Shown here in pieces: positions 47,439 to 59,255 of a stretch of DNA of 64,000 bases (the first letter of the stretch is position 1; each line of letters begins with the position of its first letter). The notes below the pieces were generated by a model. That model saw nothing but the letters and a program-made list of their open reading frames with translations, had not been told where the DNA came from and ran no database searches. Both the position numbers and the translations under genes were made by a program. The DNA lies in contig OZ020519.1 in NCBI GenBank assembly GCA_963971425.1, forward strand, positions 4,170,028 to 4,234,027. The letters are read 5' to 3'. This stretch comes from Bryoerythrophyllum caledonicum. Lineage: Eukaryota; Streptophyta; Bryopsida; Pottiales; Pottiaceae.

Positions 47439-48663
47439 ACATTGGATGATTCGACATTATGCTTCATAAATTTGAATATGACCTCAAGATGAGTCATTTA
47501 AGAACACATCTTTACATTAAAACTACATTGCTCAATGGTATTTGTCCGTCGATAATAAAGGAGGTTTTACTTGTGCAAAGAATATTATCTTCTTTGAAAA
47601 TGTCAAAAAGAATTTGTTGTTTATAGCGTAATACAACATTCTAATTCAAGTACCACCATAGTCCACCCAATTATGGTGGGAGATCCCACGGCCTCGTTGT
47701 ATGAGAACCCACAAAGCCCTTGGGGGAGATGACATGTTGGTTATCTTTAATGCAATTAGTGTAGGGAAGCACTTAGTGTGGAAAAGTGTTGATCCTCGAG
47801 AGGGGAAAGTAGTTCTTTATACACTAGCCTATGTCCCGTGGCCATGTACTTAGTGAAGAGAATGAACAAACACTACATTCACGCCGGTCCCATTGGAAGA
47901 CCGTAGTTCTTCTTCTTCTCCTAATTCAAGTCCAATAGAATTATTTAGAACAAAAAGTCGCTATATTTGGTTCCGACAAGATCTTTGCATTCCTCAATCA
48001 TCACAGCAATCATGTCATTCCCTAGAAGTTGGAAGGAAAACTAAATTTACATTAAAAATATCGTTTCTCTAACGCATGGGAAGGAGGAAGGCCTTTGCCA
48101 AGGCGAGAATGGAGTTTGCCCAACTTTGTTCCTCTACAACCTTCAAAGGGTTGAGTCCTCACCCTCACGTCCCCGCCCCTTCCCCGCCTAAATTTGGAGT
48201 TAAATTGTTTGAATGGGCATAATTCACTCAAAAACAACCCAAATTAAGCGTTTGAGGTGTGATTTGACATCTAAATTTTCCGTAGATGCCAAAAAACATA
48301 TCACACGCTTAATTGGACTATTTTTGAGTGAGATATGGCCTCTCAAAGATCCTGATTCCAAAATTGGGCGGGGAGGGGCGGTGACGTCTCCGCCCCTGCC
48401 ATTTTGGGGCGGAGACATCCCCGCCCCTAACGTCCCCGCCCCTTCCCCGCCTAAATTTGGAGTCAGAATGTTTGAATGGGCATAATTCACTCAAAAATAG
48501 CCCAAATCAAGCATTTGAGGTGTGATTTGGCATCTAAATTTTTTGTAGATGCCAAAAAACATATCACATGCTTAATTTGGACTATTTTTGAGTGAGATAT
48601 GGCCGTTCAAAGATCCTGATTCCAAAATTGGGCGGGGAGGGGCGGTGACGTCTCTGCCCCTAC
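47439..48663. repeat. Right arm of the 1,225-bp inverted repeat
   Basis: Reverse copy of 43811-45035 of identical length. Outside the arms the two ends of the element (43522-43810 and 48664-48846) are different in sequence but alike in content (GGACGG and CGCCCC words). Confidence 0.92.
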
Positions 48664-49817
48664 CAATTAGTGGTGGAGACGTCCCCGCCCTAGTGCCACG
48701 GTGGCATGACACGTCCGTATGTGACGTGGCGATCACAATAAAAATTTCTTACTTGCAAAAAATTATTGGGCGCATTTCGGGCAATCCGTCCAAACCGTCC
48801 GTCCGTACCGTCCAAACCGCCCGTCCGATCACCTCAACTCGTCCGTTATGACAACCCTGTGAGCGACCATCGTTTGCGGAAGTATTTGCAGCGGACGAAC
48901 GAGAGTTGAAGGCTTTAGATGACTTCATCATATATAAACAAAGGTGCATTCAAAGGTTGCAGCATGAGGACAAAAATCGTGAGGCAAAAGTAGAGGCTGA
49001 ACGATTGAAAATCTATTTAGCTGAATTTCCACACAAAGACCGTAGCAATGTACATCGTTCCTCACTGTTTTGGCCTTCAAAGTTCTCCAACACCGGACCA
49101 ACAAAAAGTGCATCTTTGGATGTAATAGATGGTGCAAGAGAAGAAAATCGCGAGATAAATGTGGTAGACCAGATAGTGGCGATGCTTCCAAATGCCGAGA
49201 CTCGACGATACTTTGGTCCTTGTAGAGGAAGACCCTCTAATCAAGCACTGCGTAGGACACAACGAACAAAGCACAACTATGTGGAGGAACGAGCCGAAGA
49301 AGGAGCAAGGAATGAAGGTAATCACGACCCATTTCCACCATTCAATCCACAATCTGATATCCGTTGTAGACAATTTGTAGCCTTGAGTGTTGATCGAGCA
49401 GAGATAGAAGGCGGTGTATCATTCTATGTAGGGAAAGTGATTGAGGAAGGAAAAAACCGATGGAGACTTAAGATAAAGGTTTGTTGGTATTGGCCCATCA
49501 TCCAAAGGGGGGTTGTTGATGGCCATGGGTCTTCTGCACAACGGTATGCAAATTGCATGGATTCATTCTGGGAGCCATCTGGGGAGAGCCATAGTTGGGT
49601 GGAGAAAGATGCATGCATTTTTTCATGGGTAGAGACACCGGAAAGAACCATGTCCGGGGCCAGCGGGTGGAGAAAGCGCAATGTATTTGGAGTACAGGTT
49701 GAAAGTAGGATTCGCATTCTTCAATCGGCAAAGGCTCACATACTACAATATATTGCAATGCAAACCGAAGCTATCGATGACGACCGTTTGCAAGCAGCCC
49801 TAAATTCTATGGAGTAG

Positions 49818-52211
49818 ATAGTGTGCCTTTATGAGAGTATACTAGTTGTATATGGTATTTGATATAGAGTGTATGTGTAAGAGTAGTATATTCTAAGGGT
49901 GATATAAGACGTTATGTCATTAATCCTATAGAGTAAAGGTGTTTTTACTATTGGTACTAAGTCCAATTATAGAAGCATCTATATTTAGTTTCCACCATAG
50001 TATGCATTATGTACTACGTAGAATATCTTTTAATCAATTGCCAACCCTTGCATAAAGTATGTTTTTTTGTGATTACGCCTGTTTGTATACTACAATCCTT
50101 CAAATCTATCTTTGAAATATTGTGAAACTATATGAAATACATATTTATCTACTGTAAACGAGGGGCCACAAAAAATTAGTTGAAAATGCTTTAAAATCGC
50201 TTCCAATATTAACAACCATGATTGTACAAAGAATTGTTGTAGAAGCATTTTTTTTTCTTTAAAAAACATTTTTTTAAATTTGAAAAACATTTTTTTTGGC
50301 AATTTTGAGAATTTTGTTCGCAATAGCCACTGTTGTAACTAAGTGCACTTTTATTTGGTGAGTGCATAATTGCTTAATTGCGTGTTTAACTTAACCCCTA
50401 CAGGCCCAAGTGTACCCACGGGATTAAAAAATGTGTATTTTTATTGCAATTATGTTTTATTCCGTACGATCAAATCTCATGAAATTTAGTCCACATCATC
50501 TTTTATAAGTCTAGAAGAAGATCCTACAGTTACATTTTCAATAAGTTCATCTTTGCAAATCAATCAACGAAGTAAAGATTGATCTAATTTTGCTTGGGGA
50601 TTTAGAGGTTATTTCATCTAATTTTGCTTGGGGATTTAGAGATTATTAGAATGTTTGAAATACATTTTTCATATTTTCTATTTTTAAATCAACGTTGCAT
50701 CTAAAGTGTCCAAGGAGTGTTGCAAAGAATACATAGATTTTAAGTAAAGTTATTTTCAATTTACTATTCAATTTACTATTTAATCAAATTTCAATAAAAA
50801 ATAGTACCCAATTTATTACATTAATTTAGTAATACTATATGCCGTGGTCGCATTCAACACCTGCGTGTCGAAATATATATTTTTTAATGCATGTGTTTTG
50901 GATAGAATGGATATTATAAGGTATCAACAAACATTGGACAGATATCACCTAGATATTGTACGAGTGTCACGGTGGTATTATAGGGGTACCAAGAAATGAG
51001 AATGGAAAAAAACCATTACAAACATATTAAAAATTAAAAAAAATGTAAAAAAAAACCCACCTCCCCTATTGCCCTCCCAGTTGGAGGGGAAAAAAACAAA
51101 AAAAAAAAAACAAAAAACCCACCACCCGCTGTCGACGCCCTTCACAGCTCGGAAGAACAAATTATTATTAAAAATATATATATTTTAAAAAAAAAGAAAA
51201 AAAAGTGAGGTAATTGCCACCAACAAAGCAGCACTATGGCTATGGTGGATCCCGCGCACCCCAAATGAACAAGATTTGTTTATTTCTTTTTTATTGAATG
51301 TTTTGAAGACTCTTCTTACATTCCAAGTGTAATGCATGAAGACCTTGACTTCAGGTGGAGAGGGTGAATGAGGTGGTCCCCAATTTCAAGCGCTGCCTTT
51401 CCCCATAATGCTTCATTTATTCCATAAATTCATGAAAACGAGGGATTTATCTATTTTTAGTCTTTTCTTCTAAAATTAGTGAAGGAATCAATTTTAAGTT
51501 TACTTTGTTGGGATTCTCAAATGCAACAACTTGTATGAAACAAACAATTTCAAATCACTTGTGTAGTAATTGTCATCATTTCTACCCCTTTTCACTAAAG
51601 TATATATTTCTACATCTCTTCCCCTCGAACTGACCAAAAATTTTGCACACAAATAGCCAACAACATATGAGTCATATTGGTAAAAGATTCGATCACTTTT
51701 GAGTGTAAAAACTAGAAGATATGCCTAGTCAAAATAGGCTGACCTTGTTAGGCAAGGGGGGAAAAATACTTTTCTTTGCACTTCGAATGCTATAATCTTC
51801 ACATCCGTGCGGTGGATTGCAACCAAATTTGTATTGTAAGTTCATATACATGTCTATTTTAAGATTGTATGGTTATAAGTCTAAAATTAGACTTTAATGT
51901 TAGATTTTGTAGCCACTTATTGATGATGGCAGTTTTGAAGTGTTTCATGAGGGAAAATGCCTTGGGCTTTTAGGGGTTAAGTGTAGCGGATCCCCATTGT
52001 TCAAAGGCAATCCCAAGTTAAACTTACGCCCAATACTTATTTTATGTACCCATTATATACCAAGTTGCATAAATATGTAAACTTAAAAGTATAATCTTCC
52101 AAAAACATAGAGAAGCTTTGCCTTACAGACACATATATTTTAACTAGTGTTGGTACCCGTCGTTCCGACCGGAGAAGGTTTTTTATTAGTGCTCCTTAGA
52201 ATAAAATTTGT
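49818..52211. other. AT-rich intergenic stretch with TTAA-element pieces
   Basis: 50391-50394 is TTAA followed by CCCCTACAGGCCCAAGTGTACCC; the piece to about 50650 resembles 8110-8350 and carries a 34-bp tandem duplication (ATCTAATTTTGCTTGGGGAT unit). 51000-51220 is rich in A runs with CCCACC. A right end CTTGGGCTTTTAGGGG with TTAA (51977-51980) has no left end that I could fix. No gene seen. Confidence 0.45.
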
Positions 52212-52541
52212 TTGACGTATTATATTTTAGATTGCAATTTGCATCCCTTGGAATGTCGTGCGTTGATCCGTGAAACGTCGTCATTCCGTGCGGCAAGGAT
52301 GGCACGACTGTTGAAGTACTCCCACGCATTAGCTTTGACGTCAGCAAACATAGACGGCATTGATCAAGCCGTTCAAGGTGTGATTGCCGACAATCATCAC
52401 CTGTGGACACCTGATCATGTCATCTTTCACCTTCTCCAGCCTGTCCTCTCCCAACACCAGGAGCTACTTTGGAAATGTACGGTTGCCCAAATCTACACCG
52501 CGTTCACCAACAACAGCGCACATGTTCCGGCGAAATCTTAG
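52212..52541 (+). CDS. Hypothetical 100-residue open frame
   Basis: The frame contains SFRAARMARLLKYSHALALT and ends HVPAKS. It is more GC-rich than its surroundings and has balanced composition, so it may be a fragment of a real gene or element. No family is recognised and no proper start context is evident. It is followed at once by telomere-like repeats. Confidence 0.25.
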   Translation: MTYYILDCNLHPLECRALIRETSSFRAARMARLLKYSHALALTSANIDGIDQAVQGVIADNHHLWTPDHVIFHLLQPVLSQHQELLWKCTVAQIYTAFTNNSAHVPAKS

Positions 52542-52646
52542 ATTTAGGATTTAGGCTTTTAGAGTTTTTAGAGTTTTTAGGGTTTTAGGGATTTAGGGGT
52601 TTTAGGGGCTTTAGGATTTTTAGGGTTAGGGTTAGGGTTAGGGAGT
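52541..52646. repeat. Interstitial telomere-like tract
   Basis: Degenerate TTTAGGG units (TTTAGGATTTAGG, TTTTTAGGGTTTTAGGG) end in four perfect TTAGGG repeats. TTTAGGG is the usual plant telomere unit. Confidence 0.8.
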
Positions 52647-53117
52647 GGCGGACAGACTGACTGTCGCCTATTATATAGGTAGATATATGAACCAACCAAA
52701 ATGTTGGTGGCCCTACTATAGATCGTAATTCTAAGGATACTCCACTTTGGATCACTGGGAGAATTCACATCAACATCAACCACAGGCAGTTGTTATATTG
52801 TTGCAACACGAGTGTTGCAACAATATAACGCTAAGTTAAGTGATTTCACTTTGGACAACATCCCTGCAGCTTCAGACGTGATGGATGGTAATAGACACCT
52901 TGGATGTAGAAAATCATGAGACGAAATCTCAGATACAAGAATCTTCGAAAGAATGGATCCCACAGCAGATAGCACTGGAGGGCAGGAACTTTGTACACAC
53001 AGTATTTACACTAGTCTACAAGTCATATCTCTCTCTCAGCCAAGTGTGCCCGTTATTTCTGTGTGGAACTCATCAATGAATGGCTAAAGACGCTAGCATA
53101 AGAGGTGTGGAAACTAG
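52647..53117. other. Intergenic, 3' of the copper ATPase
   Basis: 52793-52826 holds an inverted pair (TTATATTGTTGCAACAC and GTGTTGCAACAATATAA) forming a strong hairpin. Nothing coding is seen; part is likely the 3' untranslated region of the ATPase. Confidence 0.5.
52793..52827. repeat. 17-bp-arm perfect hairpin
   Basis: TTATATTGTTGCAACAC, one base, then its exact inverse GTGTTGCAACAATATAA. It lies about 290 bp beyond the stop of the copper ATPase and could affect its 3' end. Confidence 0.75.
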
Positions 53118-56100
53118 CTACTGCTGTGCGCTTCTTTCGATATCCTCCACCACTCGAGGTCGTTTGTAACGCTTCAGCCAAAGGGAAGAGCACACCACCG
53201 ACACCGACGACGCCGCCATCGCTGCGCCGGCCACCCACGGAGGCAGCCGGAACCCTGTGCTTGGGAACAGCACTCCAGCCGCGATGGGAATGCCCAGCAC
53301 GTTGTACCCCAGCGCCCACACATAGTTCATCTGAATCCGCCGGAACGTCTTCCGCGACAGGTCGATTCCCGTGATCACGTCGTCCAAACTGCTCTTCATC
53401 AGCACGATGTCTGCGGCTTCGATGGCAATGTCCGTCCCAGCTCCTATCGCCATGCCCACGTCCGCTGCCACCAATGCTGGCGAGTCGTTGATACCGTCGC
53501 CCACCATGGCCACTGTCGTCCCCGTTGCCTGTACCACAATCCATGCACAAATGTTCAGCAAATCTGTACAACCAATGCATGATGAAGACCTCATGTATAA
53601 CAACCATGGCTGCAAGTGAGAGACTAAGTCGGGACTGAACGAACCTGTATCTCTTTCACAATTCTGGCCTTGTCCTCCGGCAACGACTCCGCGTAGATTG
53701 CGGGCCTCTCGATTCCCAGCTCCCGTGCAATGGCCGTGGCTGTGCCCCAGTTGTCCCCGGTCACCATCATGCTGCGGACGCCCATCGACTTCAGGATGCT
53801 GATCACCTTCGCTGCCTCTGGCTTCACGGGGTCCGCGATTGAAACCACTCCGACCACCTCATTGTTCACCGCCACAATGACCCCGGTTCTGGCCAAGGTC
53901 TCTGTTTCGTGCAGGTGCTCCTGGACCTCTTCGGAGATGGCGACGTGGGATTCCTTCATCAGCTTCATGTTCCCGACGAGCGTAGCCTGGCCATCCACCA
54001 CCGCGCGCACACCTTGCCCGGGAATGGACTCGAAATCGCTCACTTCATGCTGCGACGGCTGCTCGCCGTTGACCCTCTTGGAGAACTCAACGATGGCTTT
54101 TGCAAGTGGGTGTTCGCTGTTAACCTGGACGGAAAAGAACCAAGGTATAAATTATCGCCTCAACAAAGAAATCAGAGGACTGCCCAGCTTGAACGTACTG
54201 GAAAAACTTCACTAACAAGAAGCGATTTCCACTACCTCGAATGAACACCATGGCTAGTAACATCAACCTACTTTAGAAAGCGGCGATCATGATTCTGAAG
54301 ATAGAACGGGAGCTTACCTCAGCTGCTGCAATTGTATCATAGAACACAGGGAGACGGACATCATTGAACAGTTTCGTGCCCACAACGATAGGCTTGCCAA
54401 TGGTCAGCGTTCCAGTCTTGTCAAAGATCACTGTCTTCACCTGCAAGTGAAAACACAGGCACACATGAGCATAAAAACTCCGAGTAAATGAGTACAATTA
54501 AGGTAAAGCTAGAAAGTGAGCTTCTAAGCTTCGAAGTAAGCACGCAATACCGATCGATGCACATGACTGTTACAACAACCAACTGTCATTCAATACATCA
54601 ACTCGCGATCCATCAGCACATCGCGAACTCTGTCGAAGCCATGTTGCCAGGATAAATGGCAATGCAGATACTCGGGCAAACAGTGAGTATGAGAGAGAAT
54701 AAAGACCTTATGAGCAGCTTCCAGTGCTTGGCCTCCTTTGATGAGGATACCCTGAGTCGCACCTTTCCCTGTCGCCACCATAATTGCAGTCGGTGTGGCA
54801 AGCCCCAGAGCACAAGGGCACGCAATCACCAGTACTGAAATGCCGAACTGCAGAGCTAGCTCGAACTCGTCCATTGAGTTTGGAATCCAGGACTTCGGGT
54901 ACGACCGCGCTTTCCCGCTCACAAACCATGCCAGCCACACGACGAATGACAAAACCACCACCTGCGCGCCACATTCAGAGCAATTACTTAGAATCATCAA
55001 CACACATTGATCGGCTACAGCTATTCAAAAATTCCTCATCCTCTGCTAAATGAGTCCAAGAGTATCCGATACGTTCAGTCTTGAAAGGAAAAGTGGGCAT
55101 TCAGGCGATGGAGGACAGAAACAGTACAATGGGCACAAAATATTTCGAAATTCGATCGGCATATTTCTGGACCGGCGCTTTCCCCATTTGAGCCGCTTCC
55201 ACCAACCGCACAATCTGCGCCAATGCCGTCTCCGACCCAACATGAGTCGCTCGAATGTGCAGAACACCGTTGTCGTTCATGGTGCCACCGATCACTTTGT
55301 CTCGCAGCTTCTTCGGCACGGGCCGAGCCTCGCCAGTGATCATGCTCTCGTTCACAAAGGACTGCCCCCAAATCACCACACCATCCGTCGGCACTTTCGA
55401 TCCCGGCACCACCTGCTCAATTTGTTGACCAGCTTTCCCGAGTTAGCAAAAGTACTAAACCAGCACAACAGCATGATGACAGGGATGGCGACCAAGTTCG
55501 TCCAAGAAATGTCGAATCAATACGCAAATATCCAAGAAGCTTCCCGTCTCACACTAAGCAATTTATCGCACGCTGCTCCCCTTCATAATCATGATTAACA
55601 GTCTTCCAACCACACTCTAGAAGCTACAGAACACATACTCAACAATCACAGATGTACCGCAGCTGTAACGAATACAAATGCCAAGACGGGTCAGAAGACA
55701 AACCTTGATGATGTCTCGTCTCTGGATCAGCTCCGACGCGACCTCTCTCTCGCTCGTCACGTTTCCGTCCACGTTCACCGTCAGAAGAATTGCCGTGTCC
55801 GGGGCCAGATCCATCAGCTTCGCTATGGCTTCCGACGTCTTACCCTTAGCCATCACTTCCAGATACTTCCCTAGAATGATGAACGAGATCAGCATCGCAC
55901 TCGTCTCGAAGAAGTCCGTGCCCTTGAATTCCGACGACGTTGCTGCCCGCAGCACCGTGTAGACGGAGTAGAAGTAGGCCGCATTGGTGCCCATTGCAAT
56001 CAGCACGTCCATGTTCGCCGACCCGCGACGCAGAGCCTTATACGCCCCGGAGTAGAACCGCCTCCCGATGATGAACTGCACAGGGGTCGACAGAATCCAC

Positions 56101-57278
56101 CGCAGCAGAGCCCCGATCGACAGGTTGTTCACCGTCCCCTTCTCCAGCCCCTCCATCATGCCCGGGATGTACATGAACACCATCGACAGCAGGAACACCG
56201 GAACAGTGAACACCAGACTCCACAGGAAGTACTTCTTGTGGTGCCGGATCTCCAATCTCCTGTCGTGGCTGCCCTGCCCAGGCGGCGCTGTCAATTTCGC
56301 CTTGAAAGCTCCGGACTGCTCGATAGCTTCTATGAAGAACCTCGGCCCAGTCTTCTCCGGATCGTACGATACTGCAGCCGTCGCGCTGCTGCGATCCACA
56401 TCCACCGCCGCCACTCCTGCGAGAGCCGACAATATCTCCTCCACCAGCTGCAGATCCGCAGAGTCCGTCACGCTCGCCAGCTGCAGCTGAACCCTATTGA
56501 TCTCGTCGCTGGTCCCCTCGTCGTCCACGCTCAGCAGCTCGGCTTCATAGCCTAGGTCATCGATGGTGATGGCCAGCTGCACTCGAGAAACCTTGCCAGG
56601 ATCATGCCGTACCTCGCATTCTTCCGTGGCCAGGGCCACCACAGCCTTGTGCACCCCAGGAAGCTTGCCCAGCGCAGACTCGATGGAGTTCGAGCACGAC
56701 GTGCACGTCATGCCCTTGATCCGGAACCGGGTGGTGATCCTGCTCGGCTGGCTGGCGTCGTTCGGAATGATGGCCGCCTCGAACCCGGCATCCTCGATCG
56801 CCTCTCGGATGCTCTCATCCTGCACAAAGGCTGGCCGGTACACGACCTGCGCCCTGTTCTGCAGCACCGCCACAGTCGCCTCCTCAATACCCGGCAGCCT
56901 CTTCACAGCCTTCTCGATGGACCCGGCGCAGGCCGCGCACTCCATTCCTGTCACCTGCACATGAGGATTCACAAACATTCCGTTCAGAACTCGCATTCAC
57001 CGCCCAACTCGCGGAACGTGAATCCAAAGAAATCAACGAGAGCAACTCACCCCACCCAAAATGAATTCACCACCAACACGCACCTGGAAGCTGGCTTTGC
57101 GAATCTCGGACACGTCAATCTCGCTCCGAGACGGCGACGCCGGGTAGCTCGGCATGGACGGGTACCGCGACGACGACGACGAAGTGAGGTCCCTCGCGTT
57201 CTTCTTCTTGCGCCGCCTCTCCTTGTCCCGCTCCGACCCCGGCCGGGGCTGCACCACCACCTTCAACATAGTCTCCAT
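53118..57278 (-). CDS. P1B-1 copper-transporting ATPase (HMA5/RAN1-like)
   Basis: Seven exons: 57278-57084, 56954-55704, 55412-55128, 54961-54707, 54440-54318, 54124-53645 and 53528-53118, all GT-AG and in phase, giving 999 residues, the usual length for plant HMA5/RAN1. It pumps Cu(I) across a membrane using ATP. Two N-terminal metal-binding domains carry CxxC (Cys71/74 in GMECAAC, Cys149/152 in GMTCTSC); a third domain-like stretch (about 205-275) lacks CxxC. Further landmarks: TGE (508-510) in the actuator, CPC (625-627) in the transport helix, DKTGT (Asp669 is phosphorylated), SEHP (706-709), and GDGINDSP from 873. NYVWALGYN and MAASS in the last helices are typical of Cu(I) pumps. The first 65 residues are Arg/Lys/Ser-rich. 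HMA5 types work in copper export and RAN1 types in the Golgi for ethylene receptors; the sequence alone does not decide. All key residues are present. Confidence 0.95.
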
Positions 57279-58304
57279 CGCTCCCCAACCCAGCTGACCC
57301 ACTTCAACTCTCCTCTGCCTCTCAACCAAACTCCGTCCCAGCAAAACCTCTCGCGATATCAGTGACTGTGCTCTCAACAACCTGAACTCGGAATTAGCTA
57401 ATCATCGAATGGTTTGAATCGCAGGCCGCAAGCGCTTAAAGTAACGCTCCCGCCGTCTACCGCAATCTCAATTCCTTCGCCACCACGCAACGAGCGCTGC
57501 CGTGACCACCTGACGCGCTCCCCGACGGCTGTGATTCCAGCTCCGACGCCGAGAATCCGAAACCAACCCGCCAATCGGAGTCCATGCACGACGTGAACCC
57601 ATTCAAAAAGCATGGGCCGACACCCGCAGTCGAAGCTTCAACCATCCACGCCGCATATTCCACGGCAAATAGATAACTTCAAGTATTCCGGAAAAGCATC
57701 GGCCGACACGCGGTAGAAGCTTCGACCTGATCGAGAGAGGTTTCCATTCTCTGGAAACTTCGGACTACTTACTCTAAATTTTATGTTCAGTGTAGGCACA
57801 CCATATGATTTTACAAATGCTGCTAGCAATTGGCGCTTTCTTTGAAACGCAATAGTCCAACCATTTTAATGTAGTTTTTATATCACAAACTACTGAAAAA
57901 AAAAAGGGTAACATGATTCACGGCACGGTTGTTTGCGCAATCAGCTGCACGGTTCTCTGCAGAGTTTTTGTAGTTCATTGCACCGTTGATTGTGTGGTTG
58001 ATCGCGGCGTGGTTCACTGCGTAGACTATGATTTTAGTAGTATGAATAAGTTTTTAATCTCAATTAATACTTTTACCAACTATGATCACCCTCTTAATGT
58101 ACACCAAACATTGAATATAGTGCGGGTTGATTGGTAATGTGGGTGAAAAATGATGTGGACTGCATCAATTTTGGTTTTGGAACTCAATTGGTGTGGATAC
58201 ATTTCAACATGTGTCATGCCATTCTTTGCCACCTCACCGCGACTCACTACCAAATATCTTCCACTCCTGGTTGTTTGCCGCTACCTCTTCATAATCCACA
58301 TTAA
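57279..58304. other. Promoter side of the copper ATPase and intergenic
   Basis: 57280-57660 is GC-rich and likely holds the promoter and leader of the ATPase. The overlapping open frames on both strands have no visible homology. 57910-58020 repeats GCACGGTT / GTTCACTGC words. No other gene seen. Confidence 0.45.
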
Positions 58305-59251
58305 TCCATAAAGGCCCAAGAGTTCCCTCCGGAGACTTTTGAAGGTTTAGGCAGATTCCTATGGTGTCAATTTATAACATTCCTTTTTGAAATTTTTATT
58401 GTAGATGGACATTACTAAAAGCTTCGTGCAAGTCCAATTCTTCCCTAAATCCAACATTTTATGAAAAAGTTTTAGGGTTTTGAATTTCAAATGGGGAGAC
58501 CGGGCACGTCGGGCAACCCCAAAAATTTTTGCTAGGACAATCTATTGAACTTGAGATTTTTAGTACCATCAAATAAAATTATTTCCTTTCATATTGTCAA
58601 AAAAAAAACCTTTTGTCTTAAGTGGAAAATAGCATAACAATCTAAGTCAAATGTTTTCACACATTATCACACTTTGTCAGGCAAGGTACCAAAAAAACTT
58701 CTTCTTTTTCACATAAAACTTAGGGATCTTCATATTTCTTACATTTTATTTTTTCTACTACAAGATGTGGTGTAAACCTTCTTATTGACCATTTGGATTA
58801 CCATTCTAAAACATATTAAGTTCACAAAAAAAATAAAACCTGAATTGGCAAATTTTGAACCTCCGCTCCTTGCACATTTGTTTTGAATACGCTACACCCC
58901 TTCTCTACCTCTAAAAATTGGCGTGCAAGGAAATAACATCATGATTAACATGATGGTAGTGTTTTCAGACCTTGTGTAGTACAAAAATTTGACACCAAGT
59001 GTAGTCAAATTTAGTTGATCCACTCAAAGCAGGGAAGAAAAAGAATGGTTTTCTCTACTTCAAACACTGTAATCTTTCAATCTCTCAAGTCAAAGTTTAT
59101 AAATTTTGTGAGGACATTAATGAATAATTATTCATTTAGATCCTACAGTTAGATGTAGAAATAAAAGGTTTTCATTACCTCATTACTCATCGCACTAGAA
59201 CAAGCAGTTTTGAAGTGTTTTTGGTGTGAAAATGCCTTTGGCTTTTGGTGG
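58305..59251. mobile_element. 947-bp TTAA-flanked element, family C
   Basis: TTAA at 58301-58304 and 59252-59255. The ends are TCCATAAAGGCCCAAG and, inverted, CCACCAAAAGCCAAAG (imperfect). The interior shares the ordered words of 39881-40816, such as GTGGTGTAAACCTTCTTATTGACC, CTACACCCCTTCTCTACCTC and CTACTTCAAACACTGTAATC. Confidence 0.7.
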
Positions 59252-59255
59252 TTAA

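Larger units (their letters stand above)
43509..48859. mobile_element. Non-autonomous hAT element, 5,351 bp, 8-bp target duplication
   Basis: TGAGCGAC stands directly left (43501-43508) and right (48860-48867). The ends are TAGGGTTGTCATA and, inverted, CAGGGTTGTCATA, differing at the outermost base as in maize Ac. An 8-bp duplication with YAGGG ends defines the hAT superfamily. Subterminal GGACGG words are dense, especially at the right end (48776-48846 in inverse form). No transposase frame is present. Inside are long inverted arms and a central loop with a TTAA element. Confidence 0.93.
41239..49817 (+). pseudogene. DUF7869-like, DDE-transposase-like gene split by a hAT element
   Basis: Coding sequence runs 41239-43508 and continues 48868-49817 after a 5,351-bp insertion. 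The first Met is at 41239 or 41278 (MESRTIQTPS). The N-terminal part (to about 41940) is basic and Ser-rich; the next frame starts within 41885-41976, so one frame change is needed. It encodes a Cys-containing block (VCNVCYAIGVGYSQRRFKQL) and FRRMWRIKYPHV, then an in-frame TAG (42581-42583). After it come VPPFSRFSNC, VDGMDQ, IHADNCTRENKN and VGHTYEDIDQRFS, the motif series I associate with DUF7869 proteins and with a DDE-type RNase H fold. A second in-frame stop, TAA, is at 43349-43351. Without the insertion the frame passes directly from RDER into the second part, which ends QAALNSME and TAG. Probably a transposase of a large element, now inactive. The family name is from memory. Confidence 0.7.

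Noticed and set aside
43984-48490. Open frames of 60-90 codons duplicated on both hAT arms
   Set aside because: They exist twice only because the arms are copies, occur on both strands at once, and have no domain; they follow from the GC-rich repeat.
50395-51976. A single 1.6-kb TTAA element from 50395 to 51976
   Set aside because: The left 250 bp match a complete smaller element at 8110-8350, so the two ends probably belong to different elements.
53105-57365. Plus-strand frames across the copper ATPase
   Set aside because: Antisense shadows of the GC-rich ATPase exons.
57913-58137. 74-codon frame at 57.9 kb
   Set aside because: Built from GCACGGTT/GTTCACTGC repeats, without homology.
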